Part shown: positions 27,624 through 37,074 of the stretch, one piece after another | Layout: the number at the start of each line of letters is the position of its first letter | Numbering within the stretch: the first letter of the stretch is position 1 | Source of the DNA: Piscinibacter sp. | GTDB taxonomy: Bacteria; Pseudomonadota; Gammaproteobacteria; Burkholderiales; Burkholderiaceae_C | DNA length: 64,000 bases | NCBI GenBank assembly: GCA_016706565.1 | Contig: JADJJI010000011.1 | Span: 620,001-684,000, forward strand | Direction: 5' to 3' | Position numbers and translations under genes: made by a program | The notes under the pieces: model-generated | What the model was told of the DNA's origin: nothing | The model's database searches: none | What the model saw: only the letters and a program-made list of their open reading frames with translations

Positions 27624-29137
27624 TCAGGCCGGCAGGCCGACCGGCGCGGCGAGGTCGCGCCGCAGCGAGCCGTCGTGCGACTTGAGCACGTGATCGAGCA
27701 CCGACCCGTCGGCGTCGAGCAGCGACACGTCCAGCGGCATCTGGCCCAGCGCGTGCGTGGCACACGACAGGCAGGGGTCGTACGCGCGGATCGCCACCTC
27801 GATGCGGTTGAGCAGGCCTTCGGTGAGTTCCTGCCCGTCGAGATATTCGCGCGCCACCGAGCGCACGGCCTCGTTCATGGCCTGGTTGTTGTGCGTGGTC
27901 GAGACGATCAGGTTGCACATCGTGACCAGGTCGTCGTCGCCGACGCGGTAGTGGTGGATCAGCGTGCCGCGCGGCGCCTCGATGATGCCCACGCCTTCGC
28001 CGACGCGCTGCCCCGTCGACATCAAGTCGCCCGAGAGGATGTCAGGGTCGGCGAGCAACTGCTCGATCACCTCGGCGGCATGCAGCGCCTCGATCATGCG
28101 CGCCCAGTGGTAGGCCAGCGTGGCGTGGACCGGCGCGCCCTGGCCGTGGGCCACGAAGACCTGCCGCTGCGCCTCGGCCCGCGGCGTCGGGATGAAGTCG
28201 CAGTTCTGCACCCGCGCCAGCGGGCCGACGCGGTACCAGCCGGCTCGCGGCCGAGCGACTTCAGGTGCGGGAACTTCATGTAGGTCCAGGGCCGCACTTC
28301 CTCCTCGATCAGCTCGAAGTAGCGCTGATCACTCGCGCCATCGAGCACGATCTGGCCTGCGGTATCGCGCGCGCGCAGCACGCCGTCATAGAGATCCATG
28401 GCGCCGTCGGCGCGCACCAGCGACAGCATGTTGGAACGGAAGCTGCCGAAACCGTCGTACAGGCCGGCATTGCTCTCGTGCAGCTGCCGCGCGATAGCCA
28501 CGGCGTCCTGTGCCCAGGCGATGGTCTGGCCGATGTCGCGTTGCAGCACGTCGCGGTCTTCGCGGCTGACGTGCTTGTTCATGCCGCCGGGCACCGAGCC
28601 CGTGCCGTGCACGCGCTTGCCGGCGGTGACGCGGATCACCTCCTGGCCGAACTTGCGCAGCATCACGCCCTTCTTGGCGATGTCCGGGTGCTTCTCGATC
28701 ACGCCGACGATGTTGCGCTGCTGCACCTCGGAGTCGAAGCCGAACAGCAGGTCGGGCGACGAGAGGTGGAAGAAGTGCAGCGCATGCGACTGTAGGATCT
28801 GCCCGTAGTGCATCAGCCGCCGGATCTTCTCGGCGCTGGGCGTGACGGGGTGTGCGCCGAGCACGCGGTCCATCGCCTTGCTCGCCGCGAGGTGGTGCGA
28901 CACCGGGCAGATGCCGCACAGCCGCTGCACCATCACCGGCACCTCCCAGTAGGGCCGGCCCTCGATGAACTTCTCGAAGCCGCGGAACTCGACGATGTGC
29001 AGCCGCACCTGCTGCACGCGGTTCGCCTCGTCGAGCAGGATCGTCACCTTGCCGTGGCCTTCGACGCGCGACACCGGGTCGATGGCGACGCGTCTGAGTC
29101 CTTCGGGCGTGGCAGCGGTTTCGAGGTCGAAGGCCAT
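27624..29137 (-). pseudogene. hoxH: NAD-reducing [NiFe] hydrogenase large subunit HoxH, frameshifted
   Basis: Large subunit that holds the NiFe centre. The N-terminal ligand motif is RLCGICPVSHH (about residues 62-72). The C-terminal motif is DPCLSCATH, followed by a 35-residue tail that HoxW would remove. The reading frame breaks near 28239-28244: after FPHLKSLGRE the frame from 29137 turns to nonsense. The adjacent frame continues GWYRVGPLARVQNCDFIPTP to the TGA at 27624. One extra C or G restores about 504 residues, a normal HoxH length. Everything else is conserved, so an assembly indel is as likely as a real mutation. hoxY ends 3 bp upstream. Confidence 0.87.
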
Positions 29138-29140
29138 GGT

Positions 29141-29692
29141 TCAGTCGTAGTGGATCAGGCCATGCCCGAGGTACGGCGTGCGGCCGGCCATCAGGTCGGT
29201 GAGGAAGCTCCAGAATGCGTCCGCCGAGGGCGGGCAGCCGGGCAGGAAGTAGTCGACATGCACCACCTCGTGGATCGGGTGCACGTGGTTGAGCAGCAGC
29301 GGCAGCTCGGGGTCGTTCGGCACGCCCTGCGGGTAGACGTCGGTGAGCAGCCGGCCGAGGTCGAGGTGGTTGCGCTGCGCCGGCAGGCCGCCATTGATCG
29401 CGCAGGCGCCCACCGCCACCAGCGTCTTGCAGTGCGCGCGGAATTCGCGCAGCACCTGCACGTTCTCGGCATTGCACAGCCCGCCCTCGATGAGGCCGAG
29501 GTCGCAGTGCCCCACGGTCTTGATGTCGGTGAGCGGCGAACGGTCGAACTCGATGTGCTCGATCAGCTCGAGCAAGCGCTCGTCGATGTCGAGAAACGAC
29601 ATGTGGCAGCCGAAGCAGCCGGCCAGCGACACCGTGGCCACCTTCAGCTTGCGCGGCCCGTGGGCGGGGTAGGGCGTGAGCTGCGCGTTCAC
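29141..29692 (-). CDS. hoxY: NAD-reducing hydrogenase small subunit HoxY
   Basis: 183-residue small subunit carrying the proximal [4Fe-4S] cluster that passes electrons from the NiFe site to the diaphorase. Cluster ligands are visible in SLAGCFGCHMSFLD (about residues 22-35), VGACAINGGLPAQRN and FLPGCPPSAD. There is no Tat signal, as expected for the soluble cytoplasmic type. The GTG start at 29692 overlaps the hoxU stop (GTGA). Gene order hoxF-hoxU-hoxY-hoxH-hoxW matches group 3d hydrogenases. Confidence 0.9.
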   Translation of the reverse strand: MNAQLTPYPAHGPRKLKVATVSLAGCFGCHMSFLDIDERLLELIEHIEFDRSPLTDIKTVGHCDLGLIEGGLCNAENVQVLREFRAHCKTLVAVGACAINGGLPAQRNHLDLGRLLTDVYPQGVPNDPELPLLLNHVHPIHEVVHVDYFLPGCPPSADAFWSFLTDLMAGRTPYLGHGLIHYD

Positions 29693-30396
29693 GAGGCCTC
29701 CTGGCGGCCTGGCTCGGCCACGCTGTCCTGGTCGTAGCGGCGCTCGCCGATCGGGATCACGAAGCCGCGCCGCTTGGGCAGGATCACGCCGACCGGGCAG
29801 ATGCCCGCGGCGCGGTCGGCCAGCGCCATGTCGGTGTCGCCGAGCTTGCCGCTGTCGCTGTTGACCACCAGGCGTGTGCCGATGCCGTGGCCGGCGATCG
29901 CAAAGATGTTCTTGCCGTCGACCTCGCGGCTGGCGCGCACGCACAGCTCGCACAGGATGCAGCGGTTGAAGTCGAGCAGGATGTCGGGGTGGCTCGCGTC
30001 CACCGGCCGGTCGGGATAGAACTCCTCGAAGTGAGGGCCTTCCATGCCCATCTGGTAGGCGGTGGCCTGCAGCAGGCAGTTGCCGCTCTTCTCGCACGAG
30101 GGGCAGAAATGGTTGCCCTCGACGAACAGCATCTGCAGCATCGTCTTGCGGTGCGCGTCGAGCTCCTCGTTGCGGTTCTCCACCGCCAGGCCCTCGCTGG
30201 CCTGCACGGTGCACGCCGCCGCCATGCGGCCGTTGACCTTGACGGTGCAGATGCGGCACGAACCGTGGGCATGGAAATCCGGGTGCCAGCACAGGTGCGG
30301 GATGTAGTGGCCGGCGCGGCGCGCGGCCTGCAGCAGGTTGTCGCCGGGCACGAAGGGCACGTCCTCGCCGTCGAGCGTGAAGCAGGGCTCTCTCAT
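29689..30396 (-). CDS. hoxU: NAD-reducing hydrogenase diaphorase small subunit HoxU
   Basis: 235-residue iron-sulfur protein homologous to the N-terminus of NuoG. A plant-type [2Fe-2S] domain comes first (PHLCWHPDFHAHGSCRICTV, about residues 32-51). Next is the His-Cys cluster region FCPSCEKSGNC, then a ferredoxin-like [4Fe-4S] domain with RCILCELC and a closing AAGICPVG. It bridges HoxF and the hydrogenase dimer. The ATG at 30396 overlaps the hoxF stop (ATGA); a longer frame to 31197 only shadows hoxF. Confidence 0.9.
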   Translation of the reverse strand: MREPCFTLDGEDVPFVPGDNLLQAARRAGHYIPHLCWHPDFHAHGSCRICTVKVNGRMAAACTVQASEGLAVENRNEELDAHRKTMLQMLFVEGNHFCPSCEKSGNCLLQATAYQMGMEGPHFEEFYPDRPVDASHPDILLDFNRCILCELCVRASREVDGKNIFAIAGHGIGTRLVVNSDSGKLGDTDMALADRAAGICPVGVILPKRRGFVIPIGERRYDQDSVAEPGRQEAS

Positions 30397-32150
30397 TCGG
30401 CCGCCTCCAGGTGCGCGGCCGGGTCGTCGCGACCGGTGATGCGCCGCGATACCGAGAGCTCGGCATCGAGGTCGAAGGCGGGCTCGAAGTACAGCGACTT
30501 CAGGTGCCGTTCGTAGGCCGGGCGGAACTTGGCGATGGTGTCGCGCAGCGGGTTGCAGGCCGTGGCACCCAGCCCGCAGTGCGTGGCGCCGTGCATCAGC
30601 TTGTCGAGCTCGTAGAGCACATCGACGTCGTGGCGCGAGCCGTGGCCTTGCGCGAGCTTGTCCATGCGCTTGACGACCAGCGCCGTGCCGACGCGGCAGG
30701 GCGTGCAGAAGCCGCAGCTCTCGTGGGCGAAGAAGTGCGCGAAGTTGCGTGCCACCTCGAACATGTCGCGCGAGCGGTCGAACACCATGAAGGCGCCGGC
30801 GGTGGGCACGTCCTCGAAGGCGATGCGCCGGCCGAATTCGAAGGCTGACAGGCACACGCCCGAGGGCCCGCCGACCTGCACCGCCTGCGTGTCGCGCGCG
30901 CCGCAGTCCTCGAGGATGCGGCCGATGCGCGTGCCGAAGGGGTACTCGTACAGCCCCGGCCGCTCGCAGTCCCCCGACACCGAATGGATCTTGGTGCCGG
31001 TGGACTTGGGCGCGCCGATCGCTGCCCACCAGGCGCCGCCCTGCACCGCGATGTGCGCGGCGGCGCAGAAGGTCTCGACATTGTTCACCGTGGTCGGCCG
31101 GCCGAGATACCCCTGCTGCACCGGGAAGGGCGGGCGGATGCGCGGCGTGCCGCGCTTGCCTTCGAGCGATTCGATCAGCGACGACTCCTCGCCGCACACA
31201 TAGGCGCCCGCGCCGAGGTGGATGTCGATGTCGAAGTCAAAGCCTTCATGGCCCTGGATGGACGTGCCCAGCAGGTGCGCATCGCGGCGCCTCTGCAGCG
31301 TGGCGCGCAGCGGCTCCAGCAGGAAGCGGTACTCGCCGCGCAGGTAGACCAGGCCCTGCCTCGCGCCGATGGCCGCCGCGGCGATGGTCATGCCTTCGAA
31401 CACCAGGTCGGCGTGGCGGCTGAGCAGCACACGGTCCTTGAAGGTGCCGGGCTCGCCTTCGTCGGCATTGCACACGACCACCCGCTCGGTGCCCGGCGCC
31501 TCGCGGCACAGCGCCCACTTGGTGCCGGTGGTGAAGCCCGCGCCGCCGCGGCCGCGCAGGTTGGAGCGCTTCATCTCCTCGAGCATCGCCGCGGGGCCAC
31601 GGGCCAGCGCCGCGGCCAATGCCTCGCCGGCGGCGAGCGGCTGGCCGAGCAGCACGTCGGCGCGGCGCACGTTGTCGTCGATACGGAACCATTCAGCCGG
31701 CCACGACGCGGCCGGCGTGTCAGCCTCGATGAGTTCGGCGATGCGTGCCACCCGCTGCGCATCGAGCCGGGTGATGACGTGGTGGTGGTTGATCAGCAGG
31801 GCCGGCCCCTGGTCGCACAGGCCGGTGCAGGAGGTGGCCGCGACGCTGACCCGCCCGTCGGCGCGCATCTCGCCGGGCTTCACGCGCAGGCGCTGGCACA
31901 GATCGGCCATCAACGCCTCGCTGCCGAGCAGGCGGTCGGTGATGTTGTCGCTGAACAGCACGCGCCAGCGGCCCACGGGCTGCAGGTGGAAGAAGCGGTA
32001 GAAGCTGGCCACGCCCTCGACATGCGCCAGCGTGAGACCGAGCTCGCGCGCCAGGTCGGCGAGCAGCGGGCGCGGCAGCCAGCCGTGCTGCTCCTGCGCT
32101 TCGCGCAACAGCTGGACCAGCGAGTTCGGATGGCGGGGGTACTGCGGCAT
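30393..32150 (-). CDS. hoxF: NAD-reducing hydrogenase diaphorase large subunit HoxF (HoxE-HoxF fusion type)
   Basis: 585-residue FMN- and NAD-binding subunit. Residues 1-150 are a NuoE/HoxE-like thioredoxin-fold domain; the rest is NuoF-like. GRGGAGFTTGTKW (FMN/NAD site) and ESCGFCTPCRVG ([4Fe-4S] ligands) are intact. In the NuoE-like part only one Cys pair, SCTGLC, is seen where four ligands are normal. Start ATG 32150 was chosen because MPQYPRHPNSLVQLLREAQ aligns with the family start. It is the first gene of the operon; no separate hoxE is present. The 162-bp region upstream is shared with a divergent diguanylate cyclase and holds a palindrome. Confidence 0.9.
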   Translation of the reverse strand: MPQYPRHPNSLVQLLREAQEQHGWLPRPLLADLARELGLTLAHVEGVASFYRFFHLQPVGRWRVLFSDNITDRLLGSEALMADLCQRLRVKPGEMRADGRVSVAATSCTGLCDQGPALLINHHHVITRLDAQRVARIAELIEADTPAASWPAEWFRIDDNVRRADVLLGQPLAAGEALAAALARGPAAMLEEMKRSNLRGRGGAGFTTGTKWALCREAPGTERVVVCNADEGEPGTFKDRVLLSRHADLVFEGMTIAAAAIGARQGLVYLRGEYRFLLEPLRATLQRRRDAHLLGTSIQGHEGFDFDIDIHLGAGAYVCGEESSLIESLEGKRGTPRIRPPFPVQQGYLGRPTTVNNVETFCAAAHIAVQGGAWWAAIGAPKSTGTKIHSVSGDCERPGLYEYPFGTRIGRILEDCGARDTQAVQVGGPSGVCLSAFEFGRRIAFEDVPTAGAFMVFDRSRDMFEVARNFAHFFAHESCGFCTPCRVGTALVVKRMDKLAQGHGSRHDVDVLYELDKLMHGATHCGLGATACNPLRDTIAKFRPAYERHLKSLYFEPAFDLDAELSVSRRITGRDDPAAHLEAAE

Positions 32151-32191
32151 GGGCACGACGATGGTGTGGCCGGTTCGCACGATCAGACTTG

Positions 32192-32204
32192 ATTTGCGGC
32201 AAAT
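32192..32204. promoter_or_regulatory. Palindrome ATTTGC-G-GCAAAT upstream of hoxF
   Basis: A perfect 13-bp palindrome about 42-54 bp before the hoxF start. It overlaps TTGAT-N4-GGCAA (32189-32202), which resembles a weak FNR-type site. It is a candidate operator for the hox operon or the divergent cyclase gene. No convincing sigma-54 promoter (GG-N10-GC with flanks) was seen. Confidence 0.4.
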
Positions 32205-32312
32205 GCGCAAGACCGCTGCGGTGTGACAGCCGAAGGTCGAAGAGCGCGATGGCACGCAGGCGCCGTTCCCGGCCCGCGAGATCCGGCGGCACCTCGGGGG
32301 CGATATGCCGTG

Positions 32313-33560
32313 ATGCATTGTCTTGTTCGGTCAGAATCCATCTCGTCCCGCCTCAAGTCGCCGCCCCGGCGGCCGAAAGCCGACGAATCCGCGGCGTTTC
32401 ATCCGCAGCCCTCGACTGTCGTGACCGTTCCAGCCGCCATCCCCCCTGCACAGGCCGCCTCGGCGAGCGAGGCCCCTGCACCTCGCGCGCCCACCGACCA
32501 TCTGCGCCGAGCGATGCGTACGCAGATCATGGTGCTCTCGTTCTACCTGGTCGACGCACTCTTGATGGCCGGTTATGCCGTGCACGGAGCACTTCCGCCA
32601 GTCGCCCCGATCGCTTTCGGCGCTGCAGGATTCGGATTGACGGGCTTGTTTGCCGTCATGGTGCGCATGGGCCTTCACCGGCGAATGGGTGGCGCAGTCT
32701 TCACGACGCTCCAGTTGCTCAGCGCGTGCAGCCTGATGCTCGTCACGGCGGCAGCGCTGCCGCAGATCGGCATGCTGCTGTTGCTGACCCTGATCGTCGC
32801 GCTGGCCACGGCCGCGCTGCAGATGCCGCTGAGGCACGTGCTGGCGGTGACAGGTCTCATCGCGGCCTTCTCGCTGGCCCTGCTGTTGTCCAACGGCAAC
32901 CGGTTCCGCATGCCGCTGGACGATGGGTGGTTGCGTCTGCTCAGCGGCCTCTGGTTCGCCGTGGTCCTGGCCAAGATCGTGGCCATCAATCTGATCGGCG
33001 CGCAGATGCGCAAGGCCCTTTCGGCAAGCAATTCCCGGCTCGAGGCCGCTCTGACCCAGGTCCGCGAACTCTCGGAGCGCGACGAACTGACCGGTCTGCA
33101 GAATCGGCGCAGCATCCTGGCGCTCCTGACCGAGGAGCGAGCACGTTTTTCTCGCGGTGGCCTGGCGTTCGGGGTGGCCATTCTCGACATCGATCATTTC
33201 AAGCGAGTCAACGATCGGCATGGCCATGCCATGGGCGACGAGGTGCTGCGGGCGTTCGCGAAGATCGTGGCCGGCAGGCTGCGCAGTACCGACCGCATTG
33301 CGCGATATGGTGGCGAGGAGTTTCTCCTGCTGCTGACAAACAGCCCTGAAGCGCCTTCAGCGCAGCTGGCAGTCGAACGTCTGCGATGCGCAGTGGCCGA
33401 GTACCCCTGGTCAGACCTCGCGGCGGAGCTCCAGGTCACTTGTTCGATCGGGCTGACGATGAGCTGTGCGGGGGAAGGTGTTGCCGAGATGCTGGAGCGG
33501 GCCGACGCCGCCCTGTACCGCGCCAAGTCGGACGGGCGCAACGCCGTGCGTGTCGGATGA
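32313..33560 (+). CDS. Membrane-bound diguanylate cyclase (GGDEF)
   Basis: Makes cyclic di-GMP from two GTP. The 415-residue form has a disordered Pro/Ala-rich N-terminus and about six membrane helices (roughly residues 70-230; IMVLSFYLVDALLMAGYAV begins the first). A short coiled segment precedes a C-terminal GGDEF domain starting at LSERDELTGLQNRRS. The active site is GGEEF, and RSTD five residues earlier is a complete product-inhibition I-site. The start is uncertain: ATG 32313 is used, but the frame is open to 32223 and internal starts before the first helix are possible. It is divergent from hoxF. Confidence 0.85.
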   Translation: MHCLVRSESISSRLKSPPRRPKADESAAFHPQPSTVVTVPAAIPPAQAASASEAPAPRAPTDHLRRAMRTQIMVLSFYLVDALLMAGYAVHGALPPVAPIAFGAAGFGLTGLFAVMVRMGLHRRMGGAVFTTLQLLSACSLMLVTAAALPQIGMLLLLTLIVALATAALQMPLRHVLAVTGLIAAFSLALLLSNGNRFRMPLDDGWLRLLSGLWFAVVLAKIVAINLIGAQMRKALSASNSRLEAALTQVRELSERDELTGLQNRRSILALLTEERARFSRGGLAFGVAILDIDHFKRVNDRHGHAMGDEVLRAFAKIVAGRLRSTDRIARYGGEEFLLLLTNSPEAPSAQLAVERLRCAVAEYPWSDLAAELQVTCSIGLTMSCAGEGVAEMLERADAALYRAKSDGRNAVRVG

Positions 33561-33607
33561 GGACGCCGAACCCCTTCGCGACCTGAGGCGTCGGCGCAGC
33601 CTTGCTG

Positions 33608-33613
33608 CACACT
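33608..33613 (+). promoter_or_regulatory. -10-like CACACT, predicted leaderless promoter of the DEXH helicase gene
   Basis: CACACT ends seven bases before the ATG at 33621, and no ribosome-binding site is visible in the seven bases between. Support is weaker than for the TACAAT/GACAAT cases. Confidence 0.35.
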
Positions 33614-33620
33614 CGCATCG

Positions 33621-36092
33621 ATGCGAGAACTGCCGCCACATCTGCCTGACGACGAGCCAGCACGGCGCTGGTTTGCATCGCGAGGCTGGCAGCCGTTCGA
33701 CTTCCAGCGCGAGGTGTGGGCGGCGATGGCGGCGGGGCGCAGCGGCCTGCTGCACGCCACCACCGGCTCGGGCAAGACCTACGCCGTGGCGCTCGGTGCA
33801 TTGCAGCGCGGCCTGGCCCGGCCGCAGCCCGCGCGCGGCGCGCCGCCGCTGCAGGTGCTCTGGCTGACGCCGATGCGCGCGCTCGCCGCCGACACCACCC
33901 GTGCGCTGGCGCTGCCGCTGGCCGATCTCGCGCCGCACTGGACGCTCGGCCAGCGCAGCGGCGACACGCCGGCCGCCGAGCGAGCGCGGCAGGACAAGCG
34001 ATTCCCCACCGTGCTGGTGACCACGCCCGAATCGCTCAGCCTGATGCTCACGCGCGAGAATGCGGCGCAGGAGCTCGGCGCGGTGCACACCGTCGTCGTC
34101 GACGAATGGCACGAGCTGATGGGCAACAAGCGAGGTGTGCAGGTGCAGCTCGCACTCGCTCGGCTGGCACGCTGGAACCCGGATCTCGTCGTCTGGGGCC
34201 TGTCGGCCACGCTGGGCAACCTCGACGAGGCGATGCGCGTGCTGGTGGGCGCGCGCGAGGCCACGCTGGTGCAGGGCCGCATCGACAAGGCGCTGGTGAT
34301 CGACACGCTGCTGCCTGCGAACCCGGGGCGCTTCTCCTGGGGCGGCCACCTGGGTGCGCAGATGCAGCTGCCGGTGGTGGCGGAGATCGAGCGCAGCAGC
34401 ACCACGCTGGTCTTCACCAACACGCGCTCGCAGGCGGAGATCTGGTACCAGCTGCTGATCCAGGAGCGGCCCGAATGGGCCGGCCTCGTCGCGCTGCACC
34501 ACGGCTCGCTCGACAAGGAGGTGCGCGAATGGGTCGAGCTGGGCCTGAAGGAAGGGCGGCTGAAGGCGGTGGTCGCCACCTCGTCGCTGGACCTGGGCGT
34601 GGACTTCCTGCCGGTGGAGCGCGTGCTGCAGATCGGCTCGCCCAAGGGCATCGCGCGGCTGCTGCAGCGCGCCGGCCGCAGCGGCCATGCACCGGGGCGG
34701 CCGAGCCGCGTCACCATCGTGCCGACCAACACGCTGGAGCTGGTCGAGGCGGCCGCCGCGCGCCGCGCTGCGAAGGCCGGCCGCATCGAGCAACGTGCCT
34801 CGCCGGAGAAGCCGCTGGACGTGCTCGTGCAGCACCTCGTCACCGTGGCACTGGGCGGCGGCTTCGAGCCGGAGTCGCTCTACGCCGAGGTGCGCGGCGC
34901 ACAAGCGTTCCGCGAGCTCACGCGCGCCGAGTTCCAGTGGGCGCTGGATTTCGTAGAGAAGGGCGGCGCGAGTCTGGCCGTCTACCCCGAGTACCACCGC
35001 GTCGCGCTCGTCGACGGCCTGTACCGCGTGCCCGACCGCGGCATCGCCCGTCGCCACCGGCTGCAGGTGGGCACCATCGTCGGCGACGCGGCGATGCAGG
35101 TGAAGTACCTCAGCGGCGGCAAGATCGGCACCATCGAAGAGAGCTTCATCGCGCGGCTGCGCCCCGGCGACTGCTTCGTCTTCGCCGGCCGCGTGCTTGA
35201 GTTCATCCGCACGCAGGACATGGCCGCCTACGTGAAGAAGGCGACGAAGAGCCGAGGCATCGTGCCGTCGTGGGCGGGCGGGCGCATGCCGCTGTCCACC
35301 GAGCTCGCCGACGCGGTGGTGGAGCTGCTGGCCGAGGCCGCGCAGGCCGACTGGGTGCGTGACGCCGACGAACCCGAGATGCAGGCCGCCGCGCCCATGC
35401 TCGCCACGCAGATGAAGCTGTCGCGGCTGCCGACGCCCAAGACCCTGCTGATCGAACACTACCGTTCGCGCGAGGGCGAGCACCTCTACCTCTATCCCTT
35501 CGCCGGGCGCAACGTGCACCTGGGCCTGGTCAGCCTGCTGGCCTGGCGGCTGGCCAAACACGCGCCCAACACCTTCAGCATGAGCGTCAACGACCACGGC
35601 TTCGAGCTGCTCAGCGCCGAGCCGGTGGACACCACCTCGCTGCTCGACCAGCGGGCGTTCAGCGCCGAGCACCTGCTCGACGACGTGCTGGCCAGCCTGA
35701 ACTCCGGCGAGCTCGCGCAGCGGCGCTTTCGCGAGATCGCGCGCGTGTCCGGGCTGATCTTCACCGGCTACCCCGGTGCGGCCAAGAGCACGCGGCAGCT
35801 GCAGGCGTCCAGCGGCCTGTTCTACGAGGTGTTCCGCAAGTACGACGCCGGCAACCTGCTGCTCACGCAGGCGCAGGCCGAGGTGCTCAGCCAGGAGTTG
35901 GACATCCGTCGCCTGGCCGCCACCTTGAAGCGCTTGAGCTCGCGCCGCATCGAGTTCGTCGAGCTGAAGGCGCCCAGCCCGTTCAGCCTGCCGCTGATGG
36001 TGGAGCGCTTCCGTGAGAAGCTCAGCAACGAGAAGCTGGCCGACCGGCTGGAGCGCATCGTGCGCGATGCGGAGAAAATGGCCGACCGATGA
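33621..36092 (+). CDS. Ligase-associated DNA damage response DEXH-box helicase
   Basis: 823-residue superfamily 2 helicase, related to Lhr, that normally accompanies the ATP-dependent ligase and metallo-beta-lactamase exonuclease. Helicase motifs in order: Walker A TTGSGKT (about residues 46-52), [15 protein letters not shown], Walker [44 protein letters not shown] and QRAGRSGH. The C-terminal half (about 400-823) is the Lhr-type winged-helix and extension region. It is about 17 kb from the ligase and exonuclease genes, and PdeM, the usual fourth member, is not in the window. A YkvA-like gene follows with overlap (ATG at 36089). Confidence 0.9.
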   Translation: MRELPPHLPDDEPARRWFASRGWQPFDFQREVWAAMAAGRSGLLHATTGSGKTYAVALGALQRGLARPQPARGAPPLQVLWLTPMRALAADTTRALALPLADLAPHWTLGQRSGDTPAAERARQDKRFPTVLVTTPESLSLMLTRENAAQELGAVHTVVVDEWHELMGNKRGVQVQLALARLARWNPDLVVWGLSATLGNLDEAMRVLVGAREATLVQGRIDKALVIDTLLPANPGRFSWGGHLGAQMQLPVVAEIERSSTTLVFTNTRSQAEIWYQLLIQERPEWAGLVALHHGSLDKEVREWVELGLKEGRLKAVVATSSLDLGVDFLPVERVLQIGSPKGIARLLQRAGRSGHAPGRPSRVTIVPTNTLELVEAAAARRAAKAGRIEQRASPEKPLDVLVQHLVTVALGGGFEPESLYAEVRGAQAFRELTRAEFQWALDFVEKGGASLAVYPEYHRVALVDGLYRVPDRGIARRHRLQVGTIVGDAAMQVKYLSGGKIGTIEESFIARLRPGDCFVFAGRVLEFIRTQDMAAYVKKATKSRGIVPSWAGGRMPLSTELADAVVELLAEAAQADWVRDADEPEMQAAAPMLATQMKLSRLPTPKTLLIEHYRSREGEHLYLYPFAGRNVHLGLVSLLAWRLAKHAPNTFSMSVNDHGFELLSAEPVDTTSLLDQRAFSAEHLLDDVLASLNSGELAQRRFREIARVSGLIFTGYPGAAKSTRQLQASSGLFYEVFRKYDAGNLLLTQAQAEVLSQELDIRRLAATLKRLSSRRIEFVELKAPSPFSLPLMVERFREKLSNEKLADRLERIVRDAEKMADR

Positions 36093-36487
36093 ACAAGTTC
36101 ACCCGCTTCTTCCAGTTCGCCAACGCCGCGCGGCTGGCCACCTACCTGATCGCGCTGTGGAAGCTGTTCAAGCACCCGCAGACGCCGCGCGCCGCCAAGC
36201 TGGTGGCGATCATGGTGCTGGCCTACGCGGTGAGTCCGATCGATCTGATCCCGGATTTCATCCCGGTGCTCGGCCAGCTCGACGACCTGATCCTGCTGCC
36301 GCTGGGTGTGGCGCTGGCCGTCAAGCTCACGCCGCCGGCGCTGTGGGAGGCGCGGCTGCGCGAGGCCGAGGCCTCGGCGGAGAAGCTGCCGCGCCTGTGG
36401 TGGGGCGCGGGGCTGATCGTGCTGCTGTGGGCCGTGCTGTTCGGCCTGTTCGTGTGGTGGCTGGTCAGGCTGTTCGCGGCCGCATGA
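36089..36487 (+). CDS. YkvA-family (DUF1232) membrane protein
   Basis: 132-residue protein. The conserved DUF1232 core is [25 protein letters not shown] (about residues 44-68), preceded by a helix with [12 protein letters not shown]-terminal hydrophobic helix ([18 protein letters not shown]) anchors it in the membrane. Its function is unknown. The start overlaps the helicase stop (ATGA) and the stop overlaps the nuclease start (ATGA), so the three genes are probably one operon. Confidence 0.8.
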   Translation: MNKFTRFFQFANAARLATYLIALWKLFKHPQTPRAAKLVAIMVLAYAVSPIDLIPDFIPVLGQLDDLILLPLGVALAVKLTPPALWEARLREAEASAEKLPRLWWGAGLIVLLWAVLFGLFVWWLVRLFAAA

Positions 36488-36957
36488 GGACCGTGCTGTG
36501 GGTGCTGGGGCTGGTGCTGTCCGGCACGGCGCACGCCTTGAGTGGCATCGTCACGCACGTGACCGATGGCGACACGATCTGGGTGCGACCCGACGAACCG
36601 AATCGCAAGCCGGTGAAGCTGCGCCTGGTGGGCATCGACGCGCCCGAGCGCTGCCAGGCGTGGGGCGCCGAATCCACGGTGGCATTGACGTCGCAGGTGC
36701 TGCACCGCCATGTGGAGGTGCCCACGCGCGGTGTCGATGCGCACGGCCGCCTGCTCGGCGGCCTGATGCTCGACGGGCGCGACGTCAGCGCCTGGATGGT
36801 CGAGCACGGCCATGCCTGGAGCTCGCGCTTCCACCGGCATCCCGGCCCCTATGCGCAGGAACAGCGCGCCGCGCAGGCGCGCGGAGCCGGCCTCTTCGGC
36901 GATGCGGCGGCAATCGAACCCTGGCTGTTCCGCAAGGCACACGGGCCGTGCCACTGA
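36484..36957 (+). CDS. Secreted thermonuclease family (SNase) protein
   Basis: 157-residue staphylococcal-nuclease-like protein with an N-terminal signal peptide (LWVLGLVLSGTAHA, about residues 4-17), so it is probably periplasmic or secreted. HVTDGDTIWV and LRLVGIDAPE are the calcium-binding Asp and active-site Arg regions, and DAHGRLLGGLMLDGRDVS follows as the family's second motif (VD..GR). The catalytic Glu aligns in the IDAPE segment. It cleaves DNA or RNA in the envelope by inference. It is co-translated with the YkvA-like gene; its link to the helicase may be only positional. Confidence 0.82.
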   Translation: MRTVLWVLGLVLSGTAHALSGIVTHVTDGDTIWVRPDEPNRKPVKLRLVGIDAPERCQAWGAESTVALTSQVLHRHVEVPTRGVDAHGRLLGGLMLDGRDVSAWMVEHGHAWSSRFHRHPGPYAQEQRAAQARGAGLFGDAAAIEPWLFRKAHGPCH

Positions 36958-37024
36958 AGGCGGGCCGAACCGGCGCTCAGACCAGAGCGAAGGCCCTGCG
37001 AAGCTGGCCAGCGTCGGCCTGAGG

Positions 37025-37074
37025 TGAGCCGCCTGCGCTGCGCACTTTCAGAGGCGCTTCGCTTCGGCGGCTCA
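37025..37074. terminator. Inverted repeat between convergent SNase and arginase genes
   Basis: TGAGCCGCC (37025-37033) and GGCGGCTCA (37066-37074) are perfect 9-bp arms around a 32-base loop that can itself pair. The right arm includes the arginase stop codon. Placement between two converging genes suggests a bidirectional terminator. There is no T-run. Confidence 0.45.

Noticed and set aside
32151-32312. Sigma-54 promoter before hoxF, as in some soluble hydrogenases
   Set aside because: No GG-N10-GC pair with proper flanks could be found on the minus strand. The nearest candidates have the wrong spacing.
36958-37071. Possible small gene between SNase and arginase
   Set aside because: The stretch is short, repetitive and mostly covered by an inverted repeat between converging genes. 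No start with a ribosome site was found.
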